A stretch of 64,000 bases of DNA from NCBI RefSeq assembly GCF_001712795.1, contig NZ_KV757603.1:63051-127050 (forward strand), read 5' to 3'. The DNA is from Nostoc sp. KVJ20. Lineage in GTDB: Bacteria > Cyanobacteriota > Cyanobacteriia > Cyanobacteriales > Nostocaceae. The position numbers and the translations under genes are program-made. Every line of letters starts with the position of its first letter. Position 1 is the first letter of the stretch. Shown here in pieces: positions 9,620 through 17,653 of this stretch. A model generated the notes under the pieces. That model did no database searches, was not told where the DNA came from, and saw only the letters and a list, made by a program, of their open reading frames with translations.

Positions 9620-11545
9620 GTGTCGTCGTCTAGGACTTTTGAAGATAAACAGCCACAGCGTCGGGCTTCATCAGGTTTTGAGTTTTTGAAAGGAGTTGGT
9701 CAGGTAACTGGCGGTACTCTCCTCTCAATCACCATGCTGGCAAGTTCCATTGTAGCCGGAGGACTGGTTGGTTTAGCCATCAGTTTCCGTAATTTGCCAG
9801 ATGTGAGACAGCTACGTAACTTCTTTCCCTCAGAAACTACTTACATCTATGACGTTAAGGGTAAACTTTTAACGAGTATCCACGGGGAAGCTAACCGAGA
9901 AGTCGTACCCCTAGATAGAATTTCCCCGAATCTCAAACGGGCGGTGTTGGCAAGTGAAGATAGCCACTTCTACGAGCACCACGGTATCAACCCCACTGGT
10001 GTTGGACGTGCCGTAGTCGTTAACGCTGTAGCAGGTGGAGTCAAAGAGGGTGGCTCTACCGTTACTATGCAATTGGTAAAAAACCTATTTTTGTCTCGCA
10101 AGCGTGCCTTTACCCGTAAGTTAGCGGAGGGGGTGCTAGCAATTCGGTTAGAGCAAATTCTCACTAAAGATCAAATTTTAGAAATGTACCTCAATCAAGT
10201 TTATTGGGGTCATAACAATTATGGTGTACAAACAGCGGCCCGCAGTTACTTTAATAAATCAGCAGAATATTTAAGTTTGGGTGAGTCAGCGATGATGGCG
10301 GGTTTAATTCAAGCACCAGAAGAATTCAGCCCGTTTGCGAGTATGAAACTGGCAAAACAAAAGCAAAAAGAAGTGCTGGGACGGATGCTGGAATTAAGCT
10401 GGATCAACCAGTCAGAGTACGACAGTGCCCTCAAGCAAGAAATCAAACTTGGTAGAATCAAATCGTTTCAAGGTAGTGCCCTACCCTATGTAACTAATAC
10501 TGTGGCGCAGGAGTTGGCCAAGAAATTTGGGCGTGAGACACTACTCAAAGGCGGGATGCGGGTGCAAACTACAGTTGACGCCAACTTCCAAATGATGGCT
10601 GAGGAAACTGTCAGTAAGTGGCATAAATCACTGCTTGGGCAAGGATTATCTAAGAATCAAATCGCCTTGGTGGCAATTGATCCGCGCACGCATTTTATTA
10701 AAGCACTAGTGGGCGGTGTAGATCCTAAGACCAGTGAATTCAATCGTGCAACTCAATCTCAACGGCAGCCCGGATCTTCTTTTAAACCCTTTGTCTATTA
10801 TGCTGCTTTCGCTACTGGTAAATATGGGCCGGACTCAACGGTGGTAGACTCTCCAGTTAGCTATCAAGATGGTAGTGGTCGCTACTCTCCCAGAAATTAT
10901 GATGGGGGTTTTAGCGGGCCTATGCCAATTCGCACAGCTTTAGCCCAGTCACGCAACATTCCCGTGATTAAGATTGGTAAGGCTGTTGGCATGAATAGAG
11001 TGATCGAAACTTGCCGTACCTTGGGCATCATGAGTCCGATGGAACCTGTTACCTCCCTACCTCTGGGTGCAATTGGTGTCACTCCCCTAGAAATGGCTAG
11101 TGCCTATGCTACCTTTGCTAATTATGGCTGGCAATCTCCACCAACTGTAATTGCTCGTGTCACCGATAGTAGTGGTAACGTGTTACTAGATAACACCCCT
11201 AAACCCCAGCTAGTTCTAGACCCTTGGGCATCAGCAGCAATCATCGATGTGATGCGAACTGTAGTTACTAATGGTACTGGTAAAGGTGCTGCGATCGCTC
11301 GCCCAAGTGCTGGGAAGACGGGTACAACCTCCTCAGAAAAAGATATTTGGTATGTTGGGACAGTACCACAGCTAACAACCGCTGTCTGGGTGGGGAGAGA
11401 CGACAACAGACAATTAGCTAGCCGTGCGACGGGTGGCGGTATGGTTGCTCCCATCTGGAAAGATTTTATGGAGAAAGCACTTAAGAACGTACCAGTAGAA
11501 AACTTTAAGTCACCTTCCCAGTTTTCTCGGCCCAAGTCACAATAA
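9620..11545 (+). CDS. Bifunctional class A penicillin-binding protein (PBP1A family)
   Basis: A peptidoglycan polymerase and cross-linker anchored in the plasma membrane. The order is: cytoplasmic tail, membrane helix at about 33-56, GT51 glycosyltransferase with catalytic Glu113 (ASEDSHFYEHHG) and GGSTVTMQLVKN, then a transpeptidase with SSFK at 386-389, SRN at 444-446 and KTGTT at 566-570. All catalytic motifs are intact. The length of 641 residues is normal for short cyanobacterial PBPs. It starts with GTG; GAGGAA lies about 11 bases upstream. Several class A PBPs occur in filamentous cyanobacteria, so I do not assign a specific paralogue. Confidence 0.94.
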   Translation: MSSSRTFEDKQPQRRASSGFEFLKGVGQVTGGTLLSITMLASSIVAGGLVGLAISFRNLPDVRQLRNFFPSETTYIYDVKGKLLTSIHGEANREVVPLDRISPNLKRAVLASEDSHFYEHHGINPTGVGRAVVVNAVAGGVKEGGSTVTMQLVKNLFLSRKRAFTRKLAEGVLAIRLEQILTKDQILEMYLNQVYWGHNNYGVQTAARSYFNKSAEYLSLGESAMMAGLIQAPEEFSPFASMKLAKQKQKEVLGRMLELSWINQSEYDSALKQEIKLGRIKSFQGSALPYVTNTVAQELAKKFGRETLLKGGMRVQTTVDANFQMMAEETVSKWHKSLLGQGLSKNQIALVAIDPRTHFIKALVGGVDPKTSEFNRATQSQRQPGSSFKPFVYYAAFATGKYGPDSTVVDSPVSYQDGSGRYSPRNYDGGFSGPMPIRTALAQSRNIPVIKIGKAVGMNRVIETCRTLGIMSPMEPVTSLPLGAIGVTPLEMASAYATFANYGWQSPPTVIARVTDSSGNVLLDNTPKPQLVLDPWASAAIIDVMRTVVTNGTGKGAAIARPSAGKTGTTSSEKDIWYVGTVPQLTTAVWVGRDDNRQLASRATGGGMVAPIWKDFMEKALKNVPVENFKSPSQFSRPKSQ

Positions 11546-11591
11546 TTTTGGCTTTTGGCTCGCACTTTTGGCGTGCTTCCAGCACAATTTG

Positions 11592-11620
11592 GATTTTGGA
11601 TTAATTGTCAATCCAAAATC
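11592..11620. terminator. GATTTTGGATT inverted repeat at a convergent gene end
   Basis: GATTTTGGATT (11592-11602) and AATCCAAAATC (11610-11620) form a perfect 11-bp stem with a 7-base loop between the converging PBP and DUF1825 genes. A related stem occurs at 14158-14183. It is a plausible bidirectional transcription end, although no T-run follows. Confidence 0.5.
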
Positions 11621-11629
11621 TAAAATTGA

Positions 11630-11953
11630 CTAAGCCTGTTTCTCTAGTTCGGCTTTCATCCGTTCTAAAGTGAGGTGCATTTGGTCAAACATTTGTTGCG
11701 GAGTTACACCGAACTGACCTAATTGTGTTTTCAGTTGTTCTACTGTCATTTGTGCCATAAAATCTTCGGATAGCTCGAAGCGCTTCATAAAGACGCGATA
11801 TCGATCCATCATGGCTTCCATTTGCTCAATAAACAGCTTTTTGCCATCGCGGTCAAATTTGCCGTAGTTGTTACCAAGCTTGATTAGCGCTTGATAATCC
11901 TCAAACAGCTGTTTTGCTTCTTGCTGAACTATCTCAGAATCGAAGAATCCCAT
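11630..11953 (-). CDS. DUF1825 family protein
   Basis: A 107-residue, largely alpha-helical acidic protein found throughout cyanobacteria (DUF1825 as I recognise it). It starts MGFFDSEIVQQEAKQLFEDY, has the block GKKLFIEQMEAMMDRYRVFM, and ends in a charged helix (HLTLERMKAELEKQ). No catalytic residues or membrane segments are visible. The function is unknown. It follows the J-domain gene on the same strand with a 126-base gap, so co-transcription is possible. Confidence 0.85.
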   Translation of the reverse strand: MGFFDSEIVQQEAKQLFEDYQALIKLGNNYGKFDRDGKKLFIEQMEAMMDRYRVFMKRFELSEDFMAQMTVEQLKTQLGQFGVTPQQMFDQMHLTLERMKAELEKQA

Positions 11954-12079
11954 ATTGCTTATATTAAACTGAGCGTCCAGACTCAGTAGCTTAATAGTTT
12001 TACTTCTATTTATTATTTTAGTCTAGGGGAGTAATCTAGTGACAAAGCTTCGGTTTTAGTACGGTTTGTTACCGAAATT

Positions 12080-13012
12080 TCAACACTTGACTTGAGAACT
12101 TTTCTTTTGTGTAAACCGACCTAATAAAGCCGCAATACTCATCGCTTTAGCCATTGATTTAGGATTGGTGTTTTCACTCGGTTGAATTTTCAGTTCGGGA
12201 GCGTATTTTAAGGCTAGTGAATTTTGCGGGTTCAGTTTTAATGCTTGATAGATGTAAACCCTAGCCATCCCGATAAATTTCTGTTTGAGATGTACCATAC
12301 CTAATAAAGCATAATAGTCGCTGTTATTTGGCTCTAACTTGATGGCATCGCGTAGTTCTTGCACGGCTAGGGGCCATTTGGCTAGCCTGACGTACTCAAT
12401 AGCTCGCTGGTAGTGGCGTTGAGCGTAGTTTGTCAAAACTGGTTTTACATCAGTTTGTTCAGATAATGTTAATTCAACTGGCTTGACTTTTATCTCAGAG
12501 ATGATGGGAGCAGCTTTTTGCGGTAGGAATAAGTCTGGTTTGTGCAACCGTAAGTATACCAAATTCAGTATAGTAATTTGTTGCGTCACCTGATAAAACT
12601 GATCTAGTGATTTATATTGAGCTTCTGCATAACAGGCGATCGCTTCTTCGTAAAATAATTCTGCTTGGGGTGTAGACATTTCGATCATTTCCTGAGCTAT
12701 GGCACTTTGAGAAGACAAAGGCTTCTGCTCTGAAACTCTTGCGTCTGATCGCAGCATTGCGATCGCAATCAAGCGCTTCTGTCGATGTTTCAGCTGTTGA
12801 TAAGCTGGATTGATTAAATAGCTAAATATTGCCGTAGCCAATTCTTGGTCTGGATTACAGTTTTTGGCATTGCGATCGGGATGTAGCAGCTTGGCTAAAC
12901 TGTGATAGCGTTTAAAAATCTGGCGATCATCAGCAATCACAGAAATTCCTAGCACAGCGTAAGGATCACAAAGCTGTTCAAGCCATTTTGGCGGTAGGAA
13001 GGTCTGTGACAT
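12080..13012 (-). CDS. J-domain protein with C-terminal TPR repeats
   Basis: A 310-residue protein with an N-terminal DnaJ-type J domain: DPYAVLGISVIADDRQIFKRYHSLAKLLHPDRNA, read as blocks around residues 16-49, with the essential HPD at 44-46. There is no G/F-rich region or zinc domain, so it is a class C (type III) J-protein. Residues about 190-275 carry two TPR-like repeats (YQRAIEYVRLAKWPLAVQEL and YYALLGMVHLKQKFIGMARV). It probably recruits a DnaK to clients bound by the TPR part; the client is unknown. The C-terminus is short and basic. Confidence 0.85.
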   Translation of the reverse strand: MSQTFLPPKWLEQLCDPYAVLGISVIADDRQIFKRYHSLAKLLHPDRNAKNCNPDQELATAIFSYLINPAYQQLKHRQKRLIAIAMLRSDARVSEQKPLSSQSAIAQEMIEMSTPQAELFYEEAIACYAEAQYKSLDQFYQVTQQITILNLVYLRLHKPDLFLPQKAAPIISEIKVKPVELTLSEQTDVKPVLTNYAQRHYQRAIEYVRLAKWPLAVQELRDAIKLEPNNSDYYALLGMVHLKQKFIGMARVYIYQALKLNPQNSLALKYAPELKIQPSENTNPKSMAKAMSIAALLGRFTQKKSSQVKC

Positions 13013-13186
13013 AGTAGTAATAAAGCTGTTAAAAACTTAAAATTAGCATCAAAGCTCAATGCACAGTCATGTGAAACTTACTCAAATTTCTTCAAGTACT
13101 AAATTAATTCTAAAAGTCTGAAGGGCAAAGCAGGGTAGTTGACTGTCTGATTGTCGAACTGTGGTATTGGTAAATTTATTAGAAAT

Positions 13187-13561
13187 ATGTTGACTAAGCG
13201 CAAAAGCCGAAGTGTCGCCGCTGTTTTAGCTTTTTCTGGCACACTAACAATTTCCGGATTACATAAATTCTATTTGGGACAGCCGTTGTGGGGTATTTTG
13301 TATGTGTTGCTTTCCTGGACGCCGATCCCCAAGGTAGCTAGTGCCATTGAGGGAGTTTGGTATTTAGCCCAAGATGAAGAAGCTTTTGATCGTAATTTTA
13401 ATCTAGGTAAGTCAGCAACAAGAAACTCACAAAGGGTAAGTAATCAGGTAGGAGCGATCGCTGATGCAATGCGTGAATTAGATGCTCTGCGCCAGGATGG
13501 ACTGATTTCAGAGTATGAGTTTGAGCAAAAGCGCCGCCAATTGCTAGACCAGATTTCTTGA
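13187..13561 (+). CDS. TM2 domain protein with C-terminal SHOCT-like motif
   Basis: A 124-residue membrane protein. The TM2 domain spans residues about 10-62, with the conserved GLHKFYLGQPLWGILY turn between two membrane helices. Residues 95-124 (IADAMRELDALRQDGLISEY, then EFEQKRRQLL) match the SHOCT short C-terminal motif that often ends membrane or secreted oligomeric proteins. The open frame can begin at a TTG at 13151, but ATG 13187 starts the conserved part. The function is unknown. The HhH gene follows after 14 bases, so the two form a likely operon. Confidence 0.82.
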   Translation: MLTKRKSRSVAAVLAFSGTLTISGLHKFYLGQPLWGILYVLLSWTPIPKVASAIEGVWYLAQDEEAFDRNFNLGKSATRNSQRVSNQVGAIADAMRELDALRQDGLISEYEFEQKRRQLLDQIS

Positions 13562-13575
13562 AGTGAGCGAAAATC

Positions 13576-14109
13576 ATGAATAACTGGCTACCTTTGAATC
13601 CCAGGCTGCAAAAACTCCGCGCCAAGCTCCTCAACGATCCCTACTATCGTCTGCAATCTGGGGAAGAAATTCAGATGGCGGCAAAATTAGGTATTCGCAT
13701 TGATGTTAATCAAGCGACTGTAGATGATTGGTTACGCCTACCAGGTTTGTCAATTCACCAAGCGCGATCGCTTGTAGAACTTTCACGTTCTGGTGTTAAA
13801 TTTTACTGTATTGAAGATATTGCTGCGGCTTTGGCTATACCAGCGCCGCGCCTGGAGCCATTAAAGCCTCTGCTGAATTTTGTTTACTATGACCACGAAT
13901 CTCTAGAAAATCCGACCCATTTAGTCAACCCAAATACAGCAACAGTTGAAAAATTAGCACAAATTCCATTTATAGATTTGTCTCTGGCGCAAGCAGTGGT
14001 GCAAAATCGGCAATCAGCCGGAACTTATCGGAACTTGGCTGATTTTCAGCGACGCTTGGAGTTAAGTGGTGATGCGATCGCTCAGATAATGTATTATTTG
14101 AGGTTTTAA
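13576..14109 (+). CDS. ComEA-like helix-hairpin-helix protein
   Basis: A 177-residue protein with two helix-hairpin-helix modules of the ComEA type: residues about 44-70 (VNQATVDDWLRLPGLSIHQA) and about 118-145 (VNPNTATVEKLAQIPFIDLS). HhH modules bind DNA backbone without sequence specificity. There is no signal peptide or membrane anchor, unlike ComEA itself, so a cytoplasmic DNA- or protein-binding role is likelier than DNA uptake. The gene lies 14 bases behind the TM2-domain gene. Confidence 0.82.
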   Translation: MNNWLPLNPRLQKLRAKLLNDPYYRLQSGEEIQMAAKLGIRIDVNQATVDDWLRLPGLSIHQARSLVELSRSGVKFYCIEDIAAALAIPAPRLEPLKPLLNFVYYDHESLENPTHLVNPNTATVEKLAQIPFIDLSLAQAVVQNRQSAGTYRNLADFQRRLELSGDAIAQIMYYLRF

Positions 14110-14183
14110 GTTAAAAGTTAAAAGTTAGAAGTTTTAAATAACTCCTAACTCTGACAATTTTGGATTGAAGGAAAAATCCAAAA
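14110..14183. repeat. AGTTAAA heptamers and TTTTGGATT hairpin
   Basis: Positions 14109-14135 hold about three AGTTAAA/AGTTAGA units. At 14158-14183, TTTTGGATT pairs with AATCCAAAA around an 8-base loop. Both lie between the converging HhH and lepB genes and probably mark transcript ends. Confidence 0.5.
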
Positions 14184-14194
14184 TCTAAAATTGA

Positions 14195-14800
14195 TTAAAT
14201 GAACCCAATGCGATCGATAGGCCAAAAGCGAAACGTTGCCCGACCGATGACATTTTTTCTAGGTAAAAAGCCCCAATAGCGAGAGTCATTACTATCATTG
14301 CGGTTATCTCCCATGACAAAAAATTCGTCTTCTGGGACTTTCACTGGTTGGTATGGCTGATTTGGTGGTTCCGCGATGTAGTCTTCTGCCAAGGGTTGAC
14401 CGTTGAGGTAGACTTTGCCAGAAGCAACACTAATTACCTCACCAGGCTGCCCAATAACCCGCTTGATGAAGGCTTGGTCTTTGGGATATCCTCGACGTTG
14501 TAGTTCTGCGGGTGGCTGAAAAACAATAATATCCCCAGTTATGGGAGGGTGAAAATGGTAGGAGATTTTTTCTACCACCAAGCGATCGCCTGTATGTAAG
14601 GTTGGCAACATCGAATCAGAAGGTATATAACGGGGTTCAGCGATAAAAGTCCTGATTAGGAATGCCAAACACAATGCGATCGCAATTAAAATCAGATTTT
14701 CTTGCCAACTACGCCATAATTTTAACGACGCACGCTCTTTTTCTACATCACTTTCGTGAGGAATCATAAAAGTTTCTAGCCAGTTTAAGAAGTAAGACAA
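14195..14800 (-). CDS. lepB: Signal peptidase I
   Basis: LepB cleaves Sec and Tat signal peptides on the outer face of the plasma or thylakoid membrane. A single membrane anchor at about residues 33-52 precedes the nucleophile Ser63 in PSDSMLPTL. The general-base Lys113 lies in FIKRVIGQPGE, and the GDNRNDSNDSRYWG box is at about 164-177. All S26 family boxes are present in 201 residues. Met12 (MIPHESDVEK) is an alternative start. The upstream side is a 1.8-kb gene-free region. Confidence 0.95.
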   Translation of the reverse strand: MSYFLNWLETFMIPHESDVEKERASLKLWRSWQENLILIAIALCLAFLIRTFIAEPRYIPSDSMLPTLHTGDRLVVEKISYHFHPPITGDIIVFQPPAELQRRGYPKDQAFIKRVIGQPGEVISVASGKVYLNGQPLAEDYIAEPPNQPYQPVKVPEDEFFVMGDNRNDSNDSRYWGFLPRKNVIGRATFRFWPIDRIGFI

Positions 14801-15241
14801 ATACTTTGATTATTTTGACTCAAAAGGTATATTAATAGGAAAGCTGGGTTTAAAGTCAACCCATACAGATATTAAATAATACACTTATTGGATCTAGCTA
14901 AGATAAGCAAAAGTACTGTAAATAAACTATGACCTGTCTAAGGCAATATAAGCTAATAATTAGGATTTATAAATAAATAATTAAAAATCTTAATTCTAAT
15001 TAGTGTAATTATAAGGCAAGTTATGAGGCAGTTTTCAGCTTTGCTTCCTGCTGTTAAAAAAGTTAGTGAGCCACTGGTAGAGTGATACAGTCAATGATTT
15101 TTTTATGGGAGCAGAAAATTGTTTGTTGAGTGGCGAAACAATTTACCGAATGTCTGACAATATCTGCTTCACTTTGCTGAAAAAAGGCAGAGTGCAGTCT
15201 TCTTAGAGTCTGATTTGTAAAAAAAAATATATTTTGATATG

Positions 15242-15334
15242 TATAGTAATCCGATTTTCTAAACTTATTTGCGTAGGGAGGGCATAGGAAAGAAGTGAAT
15301 GGATATGTACTGAGTTTTTTCAGAAATCAAATAT
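15242..15334. mobile_element. Degenerate copy of the small inverted-repeat element
   Basis: The stretch begins TATAGTAATCCGATTTTCT, continues through TTATTTGCGTAG and GGAAAGAAG, and ends TACTGAGTTTTTTCAGAAAT. Each block matches the intact elements at 15331-15453 and 63523-63659 in order, with many substitutions and a shortened centre. It abuts the intact copy head to tail, sharing the junction bases. Confidence 0.65.
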
Positions 15335-15453
15335 AGGAATCCGCTTTGATTTCTGAACGAATTTGTGTAGACAGGCAATAGGCAATAGGCAACAGTCAAG
15401 AAGGCTTCTTAGTTGTACTGAGTTTTTTCAGAAATCAAATATGAGTCCTATAT
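15331..15453. mobile_element. Intact 123-bp MITE-like element
   Basis: Left end 15331-15356 (ATATAGGAATCCGCTTTGAT...) and right end 15428-15453 are terminal inverted repeats: the reverse complement of the right end matches the left end at about 22 of 26 positions. The centre holds GACAGGCAATAGGCAATAGG heptamers. It has no coding capacity. The ends in TATAGGA and TCCTATA, with TA at the outside, would suit a Tc1/IS630-type transposase acting in trans; this is inference, and no such transposase is in the window. Confidence 0.75.
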
Positions 15454-16579
15454 GAGTCCTGTATCCTTAAGTGATATTACGGTAGATAAATCACTATTAT
15501 AGTGTAATCTCCAATACATATTTTTAGGCAAGTAAAGTGTATTTAGTAAAAAATCTTACATTTCAATCTAGAATTTAATGGTTCAATAAATAGACACCAT
15601 ACTATTGCAATGCAATTATGATAACTTGCTCAGATGTATGTGATTAACTTCCGTAATTACACGGTGACGGTAAATATTAAATTGTACTATTAATTGAGAT
15701 ATAAATTTACTTAGTTATCGAGAAAAACATTAACAGGTAGAAAGCTACTAGTAATTTCGGCTAAAGTATCAGCATCCAAAAGAGAACTAAACAGGCGATA
15801 GAATTTCTTTTGCTGAATGAGTCAAAAGTATCTACATTAACGAATAAGTGCCCCCTGGCAATGAGAAACTATATTGAATCAATTTTCGTCTGATCTATTT
15901 CCTAGAAGGTACAAGATAACATTCTGTCACTAGAAAACTTAACTTTTTCTTAAAAAGGAAGTAATAGCAGCAGGCAGTAGAATATATCTTATCAAGAATA
16001 GAACTAATAGTTTACTAGACTCTTTTTTGAAAGATACCTCGCCCTTCTTAAGTAGTTTTGTATGTTAATCAAATAATTTGCTAAGTTGTAAATTATACAG
16101 CTTTACTGTCAGAATGCTTGACTATAAAAACTTCAGTTCGCGAAAAGTGCAAATTGTAGGCTTGACAGTTTAGCTCATCTTATTTGCAAAACTATAAAAC
16201 TTGAAAGGATAATGCTGCCTTAGCGGTGAATTGAAAAACAGCAACTAATTCAGAACTCCTATTAAGAGGATTTTGGGGTGTGGTTAATCATCTGATTGTG
16301 CTCCTTCTTAGAGCTAGCGGTAATAGCGTGCAAGTGCAGACTTTGCCTTTTATAAGTGGGTTGATGTTCAATATTACCAAATATCGTGTATTCAACACTC
16401 GTCCAAATCTAGAGTATCTAGATTTCAGTTGAATCAGTATAGTCTGTCTTCTCGATTCTGAATTTCCGTTATTCTCAATTTCAATTTTCATGATTACCAG
16501 AAAGCAACTGGTATCTAAATATCTAAATAAAATGTGCTATAACGTACCGTCATAACCGTGGGTGATGGTTCGATCTTTG

Positions 16580-16585
16580 AAGGAG
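16580..16585 (+). promoter_or_regulatory. Ribosome binding site for the GTG-started deacetylase
   Basis: AAGGAG lies seven bases before the GTG at 16593 and decides this unusual start codon. The nearest in-frame ATG would remove the membrane anchor. Confidence 0.75.
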
Positions 16586-16592
16586 CTATGAG

Positions 16593-17504
16593 GTGGAAAA
16601 CAATAAGTCGTTTCTGTGGCCAGAAGGAATATTAATTGCACTGCTTGCATTAGGTGGTGTTTTTAGCCTTGCTTTTATGATGCTTTTAAGACCAAATGTT
16701 TCAGAAGCTCAAAGTAGACAAAGTATAAATGTAAAGCGTGTAGCTGCAAACGTAGGAACTCAGCAGCGCATTGAGAAATTAAAGGCGTCGATGCTTACAA
16801 GTTGGCAGCAAGAAGCACAAACAAAAGGATTATCATATGCTTTACCATCACGTTTTCAAGGGGCAATAGTTAAAGCAGCAAAACTCATTCAGAGTGAGAA
16901 AGTGATTGCTCTCACCTTTGATGATGGCCCTTGGCCTGAAACCACAGGGCAAGTGCTAGATATTCTGAAATCAAATAATATCAAAGGGACGTTTTTTGTT
17001 GTCGGTCAGAACCTAAAGAATTATCCAGAATTAGGAAAGCAGATTGTCGCTCAAGGTCACGTCATTGGCAATCATACTTGGCATCACTGGTATCACTTCT
17101 TTAATCAACAAGCTGCTGCTTTTGAAATTGATCGTACAACAGAGCTAATTTATCAAATTACAGGTGCTAAAACAAATCTGTTCCGACCGCCTGGTGGCAA
17201 CCTGCACAATGGATTAGTTACTTATGCTAAAGGTCAAAAATATAGTGTGGTGATGTGGTCAGCTGACTCCATAGACTACAAGTTGCCAACTGTACCAAAG
17301 TTAATCGATAACGTAATTAAAGATTCAAAACCTGGTGGTATTGTGCTAATGCATGATGGTGGTGGTAACCGTTCCAGAACTGTGCAAGCTTTACCAGAAA
17401 TTATTAGCAACTTTAGAAAGCAAGGCTATCGCTTTGTAACTATTCCAGAACTTTTAGAAATGGAAGATACTGAGCAAAAATTGCTTGCTAACAAAAAGCA
17501 ATAA
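16593..17504 (+). CDS. Membrane-anchored polysaccharide deacetylase (NodB domain)
   Basis: A 303-residue protein with a single N-terminal membrane helix (about 11-33) and an extracytoplasmic NodB domain (carbohydrate esterase 4). Motif 1, LTFDDGPWPETT, carries Asp110 and Asp111. Motif 2, NHTWHH, supplies His161 and His165 for metal. Motif 3, FRPPGGN, and a late LMHDGG are also present, so it should be active. Likely substrates are N-acetylated glycans such as peptidoglycan or exopolysaccharide; which one cannot be read. The start is GTG with a good ribosome site. It converges with glsF, with a terminator between them. Confidence 0.93.
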   Translation: MENNKSFLWPEGILIALLALGGVFSLAFMMLLRPNVSEAQSRQSINVKRVAANVGTQQRIEKLKASMLTSWQQEAQTKGLSYALPSRFQGAIVKAAKLIQSEKVIALTFDDGPWPETTGQVLDILKSNNIKGTFFVVGQNLKNYPELGKQIVAQGHVIGNHTWHHWYHFFNQQAAAFEIDRTTELIYQITGAKTNLFRPPGGNLHNGLVTYAKGQKYSVVMWSADSIDYKLPTVPKLIDNVIKDSKPGGIVLMHDGGGNRSRTVQALPEIISNFRKQGYRFVTIPELLEMEDTEQKLLANKKQ

Positions 17505-17592
17505 TTATTAATTATGGGTAGTTAGTCAATAGTAATTGGCTAAAAACTAAAATTATATTTTTTAATTAATAATACGTTATTTCTGAATCAGT

Positions 17593-17645
17593 AGGCTCGT
17601 AGTAAGTGGCTCTAGCCCTTCCTACGAGCCTTTAATTATTCACGC
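17593..17645 (+). terminator. Intrinsic terminator between the deacetylase and glsF
   Basis: AGGCTCGTAG (17593-17602) pairs with CTACGAGCCT (17632-17641), a 10-bp GC-containing stem, followed by TTAATTATT. A small inner GGCT/AGCC hairpin adds stability. It ends the deacetylase transcript and may serve the converging glsF transcript too. Confidence 0.65.
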
Positions 17646-17653
17646 CCAGCTAC

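Larger units (their letters stand above)
14801..16592. other. 1.8-kb AT-rich gene-free region between lepB and the deacetylase gene
   Basis: No convincing gene was found on either strand. A 67-codon open frame at 16288-16491 (minus strand) and a 20-codon frame starting near 15022 have no recognisable features. The region contains the small inverted-repeat elements at 15242-15453. It could hold an unrecognised RNA or be a decayed locus. A weak candidate promoter, TTGACA at about 16163, lies some 430 bases before the deacetylase start. Confidence 0.6.

Noticed and set aside
16288..16491. 67-codon minus-strand open frame in the 1.8-kb gap
   Set aside because: No ribosome site, odd composition (Arg- and Leu-rich at random), no recognisable pattern; expected by chance.
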